Shown piece by piece: positions 8,131 to 21,406 of a DNA stretch of 56,450 nucleotides. The stretch lies in NCBI GenBank assembly GCA_035499575.1, contig DATJYN010000026.1, forward strand, positions 1 to 56,450, written 5' to 3'. Each line of letters starts with the position of its first letter. The first letter of the stretch is position 1. Source of the DNA: RBG-16-66-20 sp035499575 (GTDB lineage: Bacteria > Pseudomonadota > Gammaproteobacteria > Burkholderiales > SG8-39). The translations under genes and the position numbers were made by a program. Under the pieces are notes generated by a model, which was not told the origin of the DNA, ran no database searches, and saw only the letters and a program-made list of their open reading frames with translations.

Positions 8131-9504
8131 CTACTTCGCCCCCGCCGGTTTCCTTCGCGGCGGCGTCCAGCGCGGCAACGACACCTGCCGGGCGCGCGCT
8201 ACTGTGAGTTGCCCCGGCGGCGCATCCTTGGTGATAGTAGAACCTGCGCCGATGTAGGAGCCCTTGGCGATGCGCACCGGCGCCACCAGCGTAGCATCCG
8301 AGCCGATGAAGCAGCCGTCCTCGATGATGGTCTTATGCTTCGCCGCGCCGTCGTAGTTGCAGGTGATGGTACCGGCGCCGATGTTGACCGCCATACCGAC
8401 CTCGGAATCGCCGATGTACGCGAGATGGTTGGCTTTCGAACCCCTGCCGATCCGACTCGCTTTGACTTCGACGAAATTGCCGATGTGCACGCTTTCGTCC
8501 AGCCTCGCGCCCGGCCGCAGCCGCGAATAAGGTCCAACGCGGCAGCCGGCGCCGACGTCGGCATCCTCCAGCAATGAGAACGCCAGGATCTCCGTGTCGG
8601 CCCCGATGCTGACGTTACGCAGCACGCAGTTCGGGCCGATTTTCACTCGACTGCCAAGCTTCACCCTGCCCTCGAACACGCAATTCACGTCAATGGAGAC
8701 ATCCTGGCCGCAGCTCAAGTCCCCGCGCACGTCCACGCGCCAGAGATCGGCAAGCGCCACCCCGGCGGCCAGTAGTTTGCGGGAATTCGCGTTTTGGAAC
8801 GCGCGCTCCAGGATCGCCAGTTCCTCGCGCGAGTTGACCCCCGCCACTTCCTGCGGATCGGTCGCCTTCACCGCGCTGACCGGCGCACCCGAGGCCGCGG
8901 CGATGCGGACGACGTCAGTAAGGTAGTACTCCTTCTGTGCATTGCGGTTCGCCACCTTGGCGAGCCAGCCGGCAACGCGTCCAGCGTTGCCGGCGAGAAA
9001 GCCGGCGTACCACTCCCTGATGGCGCGCTCTTTTACGGTCGCGTCTTTGTGCTCGACGATGCGCTGCACCTTTCCGCCCTCGCCACGCACCACACGGCCA
9101 TAGCCGGCGGCGTCGGAAAGATCGCTGCTGCAGATGGAAATACCCTTGCCCGCGCTGCGCACCAGTTTGCGCAACGTATCGACGCGCACCAGCGGTACGT
9201 CGCCGTTCAGCACCAGGATCGACGCCGAACGGGGAATCTTCGGCATTGCCTGCATGAGCGCGTGACCGGTTCCAAGCCGCTGCGCTTGCTCGACCCATTC
9301 GACCGGCACGCCCTGGAACGCGGCGCGCACCTCCGCACCGCCGTGGCCGTAGACGACATGGATGCGTTCAGGTTTTAGCGAGCGTGCCGCGGCGATCACG
9401 TGTGCCAGCAGCGGCCTACCGGCAATCCGGTGCAGCACCTTAGGCAACGCGGAGCGCATGCGCTTGCCTTGGCCCGCGGCGAGGATGACGACGTGGAGTG
9501 GCAT
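8131..9504 (-). CDS. glmU: Bifunctional UDP-N-acetylglucosamine pyrophosphorylase / glucosamine-1-phosphate N-acetyltransferase
   Basis: A 457-residue bifunctional cytosolic enzyme making UDP-GlcNAc. The N-terminal uridylyltransferase domain carries LAAGQGKRM with the KVLH segment; the C-terminal half is a left-handed beta-helix of hexapeptide repeats with HIGNFVEVK, the KANHLAYIGD segment and NIGAGTITCNYDG, the acetyl-CoA and sugar-binding sites. It acts two steps after GlmS and lies directly upstream of glmS with 3 bp between them, so the pair forms an operon. The gene starts 53 bp after the gltD stop codon; no terminator is seen there, so read-through from gltBD is possible. Confidence 0.98.
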   Translation of the reverse strand: MPLHVVILAAGQGKRMRSALPKVLHRIAGRPLLAHVIAAARSLKPERIHVVYGHGGAEVRAAFQGVPVEWVEQAQRLGTGHALMQAMPKIPRSASILVLNGDVPLVRVDTLRKLVRSAGKGISICSSDLSDAAGYGRVVRGEGGKVQRIVEHKDATVKERAIREWYAGFLAGNAGRVAGWLAKVANRNAQKEYYLTDVVRIAAASGAPVSAVKATDPQEVAGVNSREELAILERAFQNANSRKLLAAGVALADLWRVDVRGDLSCGQDVSIDVNCVFEGRVKLGSRVKIGPNCVLRNVSIGADTEILAFSLLEDADVGAGCRVGPYSRLRPGARLDESVHIGNFVEVKASRIGRGSKANHLAYIGDSEVGMAVNIGAGTITCNYDGAAKHKTIIEDGCFIGSDATLVAPVRIAKGSYIGAGSTITKDAPPGQLTVARARQVSLPRWTPPRRKPAGAK

Positions 9505-9557
9505 ACAGGGTCGGGGCCGGAATTCTAGTCTCGTATCGCGCCCGGCGGGAAATCAGG

Positions 9558-11021
9558 CTAGCGAGGCAGTTCCGAGAACCCCATCAGGAACTCATCCACG
9601 GCGCGGGCGCACTGCCGGCCTTCGCGGATCGCCCAAACCACCAGCGACTGCCCGCGGCGCATATCCCCAGCCGCGAAAACTTTCTTGGTCGAGGTTGCGT
9701 AGGCCTGCGCGCCTTCCGTGCCTGCCCGCGCATTGCCCCGGGCATCCCTTTCCACGCCGAATTCGGCGAGCAGAGACTGCACCGGCGACACGAAGCCCAT
9801 TGCCAGCAGCACCAGGTCGGCGGGAATGTCGAATTCCGATCCGGGAACTTCGCTCGGTTTGCCGTCTTTCCAGGCGAGGCGCACCGCCTTCAGGGTTTTG
9901 ACCCTGCCGCCTTCGCCGATCAGCGCCTTGGTCGCGATGGACCAGTCGCGCTCGACGCCTTCCTCGTGCGAAGAAGAGGTGCGCAGGCGCGTCGGCCAAT
10001 ACGGCCAGACGGGATTGCGCTCGACATCCGGCGGCATCGGGAACAGTTCGAAGTTGGTGACCGAAGCTGCGCCATGGCGATTGGAAGTGCCGATACAGTC
10101 CGAACCCGTGTCGCCGCCGCCAATCACCACCACATTCTTGCCGCTCGCCCAGAGGTCCGGCACGGCACTGTCGCCCGCCACTCGTTTGTTCTGCAGCGGC
10201 AGGAATTCCATCGCAAAGTGAACCCCCGCGAGTTCGCGCCCCGGTATCGGAAGGTCGCGCGGTACTTCGGCGCCGCCGGACAGCACCACGGCATCGAAAT
10301 CGGCCAGCAGCTTTTCCGGCGCAAGATAGCTCTTCGCGTCATTGGGTACGCCCTTGCCGAGGGGCTCCTTGCCGATGCAGACGCCGCTAAGAAATTCGAC
10401 GCCTTCGCCCCGCATCTGTTCGAGCCGGCGGTCAATGACCCGCTTCTCGAGCTTGAAATCGGGAATACCGTAGCGCAGGAGACCGCCGATCCGATCGTTC
10501 TTTTCGAACACGGTGACCGCATGCCCGGCGCGCGCCAGCTGCTGGGCGCAAGCGAGACCCGCCGGTCCGGAGCCCACCACCGCAACTTTCCTGCCCGTCT
10601 TGTGTGCGGGAGGCTGCGGCTGTACCCAGCCGGATTCCCAAGCTTTGTCGATGATGGCATGCTCGATCGACTTGATGCCGACCGCATCCTCATTGATGCG
10701 CAACACGCAGGCTTCCTCGCAGGGCGCCGGGCAGACGCGGCCGGTGAACTCAGGGAAGTTGTTGGTCGAATGCAGCGTATCGATCGCGCCCTGCCAGTCC
10801 TCGCGGTAGATCAGGTCGTTGAAGTCGGGAATGATGTTGTTGACCGGGCAACCCTGCATGCAGAACGGAATACCGCAGTCCATGCAGCGGGCGCCCTGGA
10901 CCTTCGCATCCCCGTCGGCGAGGCGCAGGTAGAATTCGTGGTAATGCTTCTTGCGCGCCTGCGGCTCCTCGTGCGGCTCTTCAAGGCGTTCGTATTCCAG
11001 GAATCCGGTGATTTTGCCCAT
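9558..11021 (-). CDS. gltD: Glutamate synthase small subunit (NADPH)
   Basis: A 487-residue flavoprotein that takes electrons from NADPH and passes them to GltB. The N-terminal cysteine cluster CMDCGIPFCMQGCP binds 4Fe-4S centres; two dinucleotide-binding motifs follow, VVGSGPAGLACA for FAD and VIGGGDTGSDC for NADPH. The start at 11021 (MGKITGFLEYER) matches the family N-terminus and lies 8 bp after the gltB stop. The frame is open further upstream, but that part is antiparallel-free shadow of the gltB end and does not resemble GltD. Co-transcribed with gltB. Confidence 0.97.
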   Translation of the reverse strand: MGKITGFLEYERLEEPHEEPQARKKHYHEFYLRLADGDAKVQGARCMDCGIPFCMQGCPVNNIIPDFNDLIYREDWQGAIDTLHSTNNFPEFTGRVCPAPCEEACVLRINEDAVGIKSIEHAIIDKAWESGWVQPQPPAHKTGRKVAVVGSGPAGLACAQQLARAGHAVTVFEKNDRIGGLLRYGIPDFKLEKRVIDRRLEQMRGEGVEFLSGVCIGKEPLGKGVPNDAKSYLAPEKLLADFDAVVLSGGAEVPRDLPIPGRELAGVHFAMEFLPLQNKRVAGDSAVPDLWASGKNVVVIGGGDTGSDCIGTSNRHGAASVTNFELFPMPPDVERNPVWPYWPTRLRTSSSHEEGVERDWSIATKALIGEGGRVKTLKAVRLAWKDGKPSEVPGSEFDIPADLVLLAMGFVSPVQSLLAEFGVERDARGNARAGTEGAQAYATSTKKVFAAGDMRRGQSLVVWAIREGRQCARAVDEFLMGFSELPR

Positions 11022-11029
11022 CGCCGACC

Positions 11030-15703
<4,674 letters not shown>

Positions 15704-15776
15704 TCCTAAGCGTCTGATATTGTTAACTAATAATTCGCTTTCGCCGCGTCGCACAAAATTTGCGGGCGAGCTTTGA

Positions 15777-15805
15777 AATATACCCGTGGAACCACAGGCT
15801 TACAA
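15777..15805 (-). promoter_or_regulatory. Sigma-70 promoter for gltB
   Basis: On the minus strand TTGTAA (15800-15805) and TATATT (15777-15782) are 17 bp apart, a strong match to consensus. Transcription should start near 15770, giving a leader of about 66 bases before the ATG at 15703. It lies in the 124-bp gap between aroB and gltB, so gltBD need not depend on read-through from aroKB. Confidence 0.7.
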
Positions 15806-15827
15806 GAGTTCCGCGCCGTGGTGGCGC

Positions 15828-16910
15828 CTACTGCGCCGCAGCAACGATGCTTTGGAGGACAAGATGAGGGTCCACGTCGGCCCGAAGTACCGCGTGCCCC
15901 AACGTTTCTAGCAGGACGAAGCGAACCTTGCCGCCAGCGGCTTTCTTGTCCACCTGCATGAGTTCGAGATAGCGCTCGGGCGCGAGCTTCGGTCCACGAG
16001 CCGGCAAGCCGGCGCGCGCGATCAACTGCTTGACGCGCACGACATCTTCGCGGCGCAAGGTGCCGGCACGCGCCGACAGTTCGGCAGCCATGATCATCCC
16101 GGCGGCCACCGCTTCGCCATGCAGCCATTCGCCATAGCCCAGACCGGTCTCGATGGCATGGCCGAAGGTGTGGCCGAAATTCAGGATCGCGCGCAACCCC
16201 GATTCACGTTCGTCGGCCGCGACGATCCGGGCCTTCAGTTCGCAGGACCGCATTACCGCGTGCGAAAGCGCCGCGCGGTCGCGGGCCAGCAGTCGGTCGA
16301 TATTTGCCTCGAGCCATACGACGAACTGCAAGTCTAGGATGAAGGCGTGCTTGAGCACCTCGGCGATCCCGGCGCGCAATTCGCGGTCCGGCAAGGAATC
16401 CAGAGTGGAAACATCCGCGATCACCGCGAGCGGCTGGTGGAACGCACCCACCAAGTTCTTTCCACGCGCATGGTTGATTGCCGTCTTGCCGCCGACCGAG
16501 GAATCGACCTGCGCAAGCAACGTGGTTGGCGCTTGGATGAACGGAATGCCGCGCTGGTAGACCGCGGCCGCGAAACCCGCTAGGTCGCCGACGACGCCGC
16601 CGCCTAGCGCCACGATCAAAGCGTCGCGACCAAGCCGCGCCTTCAACAGTGCATCGATCACGCGGTCCAGTGTTTTCCAGCCCTTAGCCGACTCGCCGTC
16701 CTCGATCAGCACGGGCGCCGATTGCGCGCCGGCCTCAGCAAGTGCCTGCTGCACGCGGGCAAGGTAAAGCGGCGCAACCATTTCATTGGTCACGACGGCG
16801 ACTCGCTTGTTCTCCACGTACGGCGCGTACAGGCGAGCCTCGCCAAGCAATCCGACGCCTATGTGGATCGGATAGGACCGGGCGCCGAGGGTTACGCTGA
16901 CAGTTTGCAC
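15828..16910 (-). CDS. aroB: 3-dehydroquinate synthase
   Basis: A 360-residue cytosolic enzyme converting DAHP to 3-dehydroquinate, the second step of the shikimate pathway, with NAD and a divalent metal. The NAD-binding GGGVVGDLAGFAA, the QAPTTLLAQVDSSVGGKTAIN segment and NFGHTFGHAIE, which holds metal-binding histidines, are all visible. The GTG start at 16910 gives an N-terminus (VTLGARSYPI) that matches the E. coli enzyme. It overlaps the end of aroK by 19 bp, so the two are translated as a unit. Confidence 0.97.
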   Translation of the reverse strand: MQTVSVTLGARSYPIHIGVGLLGEARLYAPYVENKRVAVVTNEMVAPLYLARVQQALAEAGAQSAPVLIEDGESAKGWKTLDRVIDALLKARLGRDALIVALGGGVVGDLAGFAAAVYQRGIPFIQAPTTLLAQVDSSVGGKTAINHARGKNLVGAFHQPLAVIADVSTLDSLPDRELRAGIAEVLKHAFILDLQFVVWLEANIDRLLARDRAALSHAVMRSCELKARIVAADERESGLRAILNFGHTFGHAIETGLGYGEWLHGEAVAAGMIMAAELSARAGTLRREDVVRVKQLIARAGLPARGPKLAPERYLELMQVDKKAAGGKVRFVLLETLGHAVLRADVDPHLVLQSIVAAAQ

Positions 16911-17425
16911 GGGTCGTCGAGGCGCGCGAGCAGCTCCTTGGCCAGAACCTGCACGCTTTGCCTGCCGGTATCCAGCACGATGCCCGCGACTTCACGGTAG
17001 AGCGGATCGCGCACGGCGTAGAGTTCTTCCAGCTTCCTTTGCGGGTCCCGCGTCGCGAGTAATGGGCGGTTGCGGTCGTGGCGCACCCGCTGCCAAAGAT
17101 AGCCCGGGCGGGCGTGCAGGTAGATAACCGTTCCGCCCGCGGCAATCCGGCGCCGGTTCTCCTCCGCGAGAACGGCGCCGCCGCCGGTCGCCAACACGAT
17201 ACCGTCGAGTGCGCAGAGTTCCGCGATGACCTGTTCCTCGCGGGCTCGGAAGCCCATCTCTCCTTCGATGTCGAAAATTACCGGTACGCGCACGCCGCAG
17301 CGGCGCTCGATCTCCTGGTCCGAATCGTAGAAGATCCGCTTCAGGTGCCGCGCCAGCAATCGGCCGACCGTGGTCTTCCCTGCGCCCATCATGCCGACGA
17401 GAATGAGATTGTCCGCAGTCTTCAC
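16892..17425 (-). CDS. aroK: Shikimate kinase
   Basis: A 177-residue P-loop kinase that phosphorylates shikimate. Walker A GMMGAGKTTVGR is near residues 11-22, the shikimate-binding DSDQEIE follows, and LATGGGAV is the shikimate-binding GGG motif; the lid region with the RPL segment is present. The start is a GTG. The gene follows the intrinsic terminator of the pil operon, so some transcription probably starts in the short gap at 17426-17453 or reads through. It overlaps aroB, as in many proteobacteria where pilQ-aroK-aroB is a conserved string. Confidence 0.97.
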   Translation of the reverse strand: MKTADNLILVGMMGAGKTTVGRLLARHLKRIFYDSDQEIERRCGVRVPVIFDIEGEMGFRAREEQVIAELCALDGIVLATGGGAVLAEENRRRIAAGGTVIYLHARPGYLWQRVRHDRNRPLLATRDPQRKLEELYAVRDPLYREVAGIVLDTGRQSVQVLAKELLARLDDPCKLSA

Positions 17426-17446
17426 GGCGTCATTTTACGCAGGTGG

Positions 17447-17477
17447 AAAAAGAAACGGCCGGGAAGACCCGGCCGTT
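17447..17477 (-). terminator. Intrinsic terminator after pilQ
   Basis: A perfect 10-bp stem (17454-17463 with 17468-17477) and a 4-base loop, followed on the minus strand by a T-rich run (17447-17453). It closes the pilMNOPQ transcript 23 bases after the pilQ stop codon and separates it from aroK. Confidence 0.85.
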
Positions 17478-17499
17478 CAATCGTCCTAGAAGAATGGCT

Positions 17500-19614
17500 T
17501 CAACGAACGGTCAGCCGCTCATTCACGATACGTGGAGTGAGGAAGACCAGCAGTTCCGTCTTGCTCGTGGTAGTGGTGTTGTTCTTAAACAGGAAGCCGA
17601 TGTAGGGCAAATCACCGAAGAACGGCACCCGCGTAATATCGGTGCGGTCGGCCTGGGTGTAGATGCCGCCGATGACAACCGTGCCGCCGTTCTCCACCAG
17701 CACTTCGGTCTTGACGTGCTTGGTGTCGATCGAAACGCCCGCCGGGGTGACCGCCCCGGGCTGGTCCTTGTTCACGTCGAGGGTCATGATGATGCTGCCC
17801 TCCGGCGTGATCTGCGGCTTGACCTTGAGCGACAGGTTCGCCTTGCGGAAGGAAACGCTGGTGGCGCCCGACGACGTCGCCTGCTGGTAGGGAATTTCCG
17901 TACCCTGCTCGACAACTGCCTCAACCTGGTCGGCGGTCAGCACGCGCGGGCTGGATATCGTCTTGCCCTTGCCGTCGGCCTCAAGCGCCGAGAGTTCCAC
18001 GTTGAGAAAGCGTGTCATCGCGGAATTGAACAGTGTGAACGCGAACGAGCCCGCGTTGAACGAGTTCAAGCCGGCTGCGGGCAGACTCGACATCAGGCCA
18101 CCATCGGAAGTCGCACCGGAAATGCCTTGCACGCCGCTCACAGAGCCCGTGTCCGCATTGCCAAGGTTGCTACCGACCGCGTAACGCGTGCTGTTGCTGA
18201 CGAAACGATTGCCAGACGTCACGCCGACGGTGTTGTAGCCCAGTTTCGCACCGAGGTTCTTGTTGAAGCTTTCATCGGCCTCAACGATGCGCGCCTCGAT
18301 CATCACCTGGCGCACCGCCACGTCGATGCGCGCAATCAGCTTGCGCACTTCTTCAAGCCGCGACGGCGTGTCCTGCACGAACAGCGTGTTGGTACGCGCA
18401 TCCACCACTGCGCTGCCCCGCTTTGAGAGCATTCGCTGCGTCGGATCGGAAAGCAGCTTTTGTACGTCTGCCGCCTTCTGGTAGTTCATCTGGAACGCCT
18501 CGGTGCGGGTCTGCTCCAGATCGTTGATCTGCGACTGGGACTCGAGCGCCAGTTTCTCGCGAGTGGCAAGCTCCTCGCGCGGCGCGATCCAGATCACGTT
18601 GCCGGACTTGCGCATATCGAGGCCGCGCGTCTGCAGGATGATGTCGAGCGCCTGGTCCCAGGGCACGTCCTTCAAGCGCAGAGTAATGCTGCCCGTCACA
18701 GTGTCGCTCGTGATGATATTCAGATCGGTGAAGTCAGCGATCACATTCAGCACCGCCCGCACCTCCACGCTTTGGAAATTGAGCGACAGCTTCTCGCCCG
18801 TGTAGCGGCCACGCTGCGATAGCTTGGACGGGTCTTGGCTTGCGGCCTTTACCTCAATTACGAACTGGGTATCCGACTGGTAGGCATTGTGTTCCCACTG
18901 TCCCTTGCCCTCGATGACCATGCGCACGTTCTCGCCCTGCTGGTACGTACTTACAGTCTGCACCGGAGTCGCGAAATCGACTACGTCCAAGCGCCGGCGC
19001 AGATTCTCGGGCAGCGCGGTCTTGATGAAATCAACGACGATATTCTGACCTTGCTGGCGGATATCGATGCCTGTGGAGGAATCCGTAAGGTCGATGATGA
19101 TGCGGCCTTCGCCCGCACTACCCCGGCGGAAATCGATTTCGCGGATTCCGTGCTTGGCGTCCGCTTTGCCGTCGGCGAAGTTCGCCGGCTGAGCCCCGCC
19201 GGCACTTCCGGTAGCTGCTACCGCGGCGCTCAACGTGACGAGGATATTCTTGCCATCGACCGTGATCTCGTGCGCGACCGAACGGCGCAGATTGAGCACC
19301 ATGCGCGTGCGATCGGAGCCCTGCACGAGATTCATGCTGCGCAGTTCTCCCTGGCTGACATCCTGCGAGTTGTGGCCGAGCGCATTGGTGGTGTTCGCGA
19401 AGTCGAGCACGATGCGAGCAGGATTCGCGACCGTGAAGCTCGGCGGCGCGCTCTTCAACGGCTCCTTGGTGGTGATTCGGATCACGATATTGCCGCCTTG
19501 CTGCGCAACGTCGAAGCCTTCGATGCTGTTGGCCTGGGCAAATGCGAGCCCGGTCCCAAGCAGCCAGACCGCGAGCAGTGCGCCCAGGTACTTAAGTTTT
19601 TTGAGCATGATCAT
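17500..19614 (-). CDS. pilQ: Type IV pilus secretin
   Basis: A 704-residue outer-membrane secretin through which the type IV pilus passes. A signal peptide (residues 1-26, ending AFA) is followed by two AMIN domains that bind peptidoglycan, an N0/STN domain around residues 270-340, an N1 domain and the C-terminal secretin channel with VEQGTEIPYQ and VVIGGIYTQ signatures. Last gene of pilMNOPQ; its start overlaps the pilP stop by four bases. PilQ oligomerises into a ring and is held in register with the inner-membrane complex by PilP. Full length and apparently intact. Confidence 0.97.
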   Translation of the reverse strand: MIMLKKLKYLGALLAVWLLGTGLAFAQANSIEGFDVAQQGGNIVIRITTKEPLKSAPPSFTVANPARIVLDFANTTNALGHNSQDVSQGELRSMNLVQGSDRTRMVLNLRRSVAHEITVDGKNILVTLSAAVAATGSAGGAQPANFADGKADAKHGIREIDFRRGSAGEGRIIIDLTDSSTGIDIRQQGQNIVVDFIKTALPENLRRRLDVVDFATPVQTVSTYQQGENVRMVIEGKGQWEHNAYQSDTQFVIEVKAASQDPSKLSQRGRYTGEKLSLNFQSVEVRAVLNVIADFTDLNIITSDTVTGSITLRLKDVPWDQALDIILQTRGLDMRKSGNVIWIAPREELATREKLALESQSQINDLEQTRTEAFQMNYQKAADVQKLLSDPTQRMLSKRGSAVVDARTNTLFVQDTPSRLEEVRKLIARIDVAVRQVMIEARIVEADESFNKNLGAKLGYNTVGVTSGNRFVSNSTRYAVGSNLGNADTGSVSGVQGISGATSDGGLMSSLPAAGLNSFNAGSFAFTLFNSAMTRFLNVELSALEADGKGKTISSPRVLTADQVEAVVEQGTEIPYQQATSSGATSVSFRKANLSLKVKPQITPEGSIIMTLDVNKDQPGAVTPAGVSIDTKHVKTEVLVENGGTVVIGGIYTQADRTDITRVPFFGDLPYIGFLFKNNTTTTSKTELLVFLTPRIVNERLTVR

Positions 19615-20138
19615 TTCTTGCCCTCCGACATTTGCACCGTGGTGCTGCGCTCGACCCAGTCGCCGCCGCTATCCTGGACTACTTCCTTGAGGCTGATCTG
19701 ACCTTCGTCGATGGCGGTGATGACGCCAAAGTTCGGGCCCATGTAGTTGCCCTTCTTGACGCGAAACAGGTTGTTACCGGCGCGCACCAGCGCATACATG
19801 TCCTTGTTCTGCGCGAGAGTGCCGACCATCGTCATCGCTTCGAGCGGGAAAGCCTCGAGCGGCTCCTTCGGCCGGTTCAGGTCCGGCTGCACTCCACCAC
19901 CGCCGCCGCTTCCCGCATTTGCGGCTTGCGTTACGACAATCCTGCTGGGCACGAACGGATCCACCATGCTTTCGCCCTTGTAGGGCACCGGCTCGTAGGA
20001 GCGCACCTGCGGTAGTGGTTCGACTTTGCCGCGCAGGTCCTTGGTCATGCCCGCGAGCTCCTGACGCAATTCGCCCTGCTCCTCCCCGCCACACCCAGCG
20101 AGCAGCGCAACGCTTGCCAATACGACAAGCGTTTTCAT
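19611..20138 (-). CDS. pilP: Type IV pilus lipoprotein
   Basis: A 175-residue inner-membrane lipoprotein linking the PilN/PilO complex to the secretin. The lipobox LAGC puts the lipidated cysteine at residue 16. A flexible linker rich in Gly and Pro follows, then the beta-sandwich C-terminal domain (from about residue 85) with the VGTLAQNKDMYALVR segment that docks on PilQ. It overlaps pilO by four bases upstream and pilQ by four bases downstream, a sign of tight translational coupling. Confidence 0.95.
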   Translation of the reverse strand: MKTLVVLASVALLAGCGGEEQGELRQELAGMTKDLRGKVEPLPQVRSYEPVPYKGESMVDPFVPSRIVVTQAANAGSGGGGGVQPDLNRPKEPLEAFPLEAMTMVGTLAQNKDMYALVRAGNNLFRVKKGNYMGPNFGVITAIDEGQISLKEVVQDSGGDWVERSTTVQMSEGKK

Positions 20139-20788
20139 TTTTTAGCCCCGCCTTTCTTCCCCGCAGTGGCTTTGCGCTGCGCGGCGATTTCCTCTTCGTC
20201 GAGGTAGCGGAACGTACGCGCAGTCACGTCCATGACCAGGTTGCCGTCCTTACCGGCCGTGATTTGGACATCGTTCAGAGTCACGATGCGCGGCAGTTGG
20301 CCGACGTCAGCGGCGAATCCGCCCATGTCGTGATAGTTGCCGGTCACTTTCAGGCTGATCGGCAGCTCGGAGTAGAACTCGCGCGCCGTTTCCGAAGGGG
20401 CTGGCTTGAACAATTCGAATTGAAGGCCACGCGATAGGCCTGCCTGGTTGATATCGACCAGCAGGGCATCCATCTGCGACTTGTTGGGCAACTGCTTCAG
20501 CAGTGCGCCGAACTGGGTGTCGATCTCCCTCAACTGCTGCTTGTACAGGTCCAGGTTGATCGCCTGCGTTTTCTTCGCAAGATAGTCCTTCTTAAGCGTG
20601 TCTTCCTGCGCGACACCTCGGTCGAGATCCTCGATCTGCCCCTGCCATAGCCCGAAATAACCGGCCACCGGAATCGCCACCAGGATCACCACCAGCACCA
20701 GCAGCTTGGGTGCGAAGGACCAGGTTCCCGGATCCTTCCAGTTGGTGCGCTTGAAGTCTTCCGCAATCTGATTGAAATTGATCGCCAT
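20135..20788 (-). CDS. pilO: Type IV pilus inner-membrane alignment protein PilO
   Basis: A 217-residue bitopic protein: short cytoplasmic N-terminus, one transmembrane helix (about residues 28-48), a coiled-coil segment (about 50-100) and a ferredoxin-like periplasmic domain. It pairs with PilN to form the inner-membrane part of the pilus alignment complex. The C-terminal tail is very basic (Lys-rich, KKGGAKK). The gene begins 3 bp after the pilN stop codon. Confidence 0.95.
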   Translation of the reverse strand: MAINFNQIAEDFKRTNWKDPGTWSFAPKLLVLVVILVAIPVAGYFGLWQGQIEDLDRGVAQEDTLKKDYLAKKTQAINLDLYKQQLREIDTQFGALLKQLPNKSQMDALLVDINQAGLSRGLQFELFKPAPSETAREFYSELPISLKVTGNYHDMGGFAADVGQLPRIVTLNDVQITAGKDGNLVMDVTARTFRYLDEEEIAAQRKATAGKKGGAKK

Positions 20789-20791
20789 GAT

Positions 20792-21406
20792 CTAGCCCTT
20801 CGCAGCCGGCTTGGCTGCGTCCTTGGCGCCATCCTTTGCGCCGTCACCTGCGGCGGCAGCGGTCGGCCGCTTGACCTGGAGCTTCAGGTTGAATTCCGAT
20901 ATCCGCATCTTGCCTAGGTTGGTCGCCTTGATCTCGACCAGGTTCGGATTGGCAAGCCACGGCGAGGACTCGATATTGCGCATCAGCGTGGAAACGCGAG
21001 CGTTCGACTGCGCGTAACCGACCAACTCGACCCCAGAGCCCCGCTGCTTGACCGACTTCAGGAACACGCCCTCGGGCATCTGACGTACGAGTTCGTCGAG
21101 CAGGTACACGGTCTGCACGCGGTCCGTCTGCAAGGTCTCGATCACCTGTTTGCGCGCGAGCAGGGCCGCGATCTTGTCCTTCACGTCCTTGATCTCGTCG
21201 ATCTCCTTGTCGAGCTTGGCGATTTCCCCCTTCAGGAACTTGTTGCGGTCTTCTTGCGCGCTGATGCGCTGCGAGTAAACCAGCCAAACCGCGCCGACGA
21301 TGACGATGCCGAGCAACGCCGTCATGCCGCCCAGCACGGCGAAATGCACCCGTGCGCGCTTGCGCCGCTCCTCGCGGTGCGGCAGCAGGTTGATCTTGCC
21401 GCTCAT
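20792..21406 (-). CDS. pilN: Type IV pilus assembly protein PilN
   Basis: A 204-residue inner-membrane protein. The cytoplasmic N-terminus carries the INLLPHREERR motif (residues 5-15) that inserts into PilM, followed by one transmembrane helix (about 22-45), a coiled coil and a ferredoxin-like domain that pairs with PilO. The C-terminus is a low-complexity Ala/Lys/Gly tail. Its start overlaps the pilM stop by four bases. Confidence 0.95.
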   Translation of the reverse strand: MSGKINLLPHREERRKRARVHFAVLGGMTALLGIVIVGAVWLVYSQRISAQEDRNKFLKGEIAKLDKEIDEIKDVKDKIAALLARKQVIETLQTDRVQTVYLLDELVRQMPEGVFLKSVKQRGSGVELVGYAQSNARVSTLMRNIESSPWLANPNLVEIKATNLGKMRISEFNLKLQVKRPTAAAAGDGAKDGAKDAAKPAAKG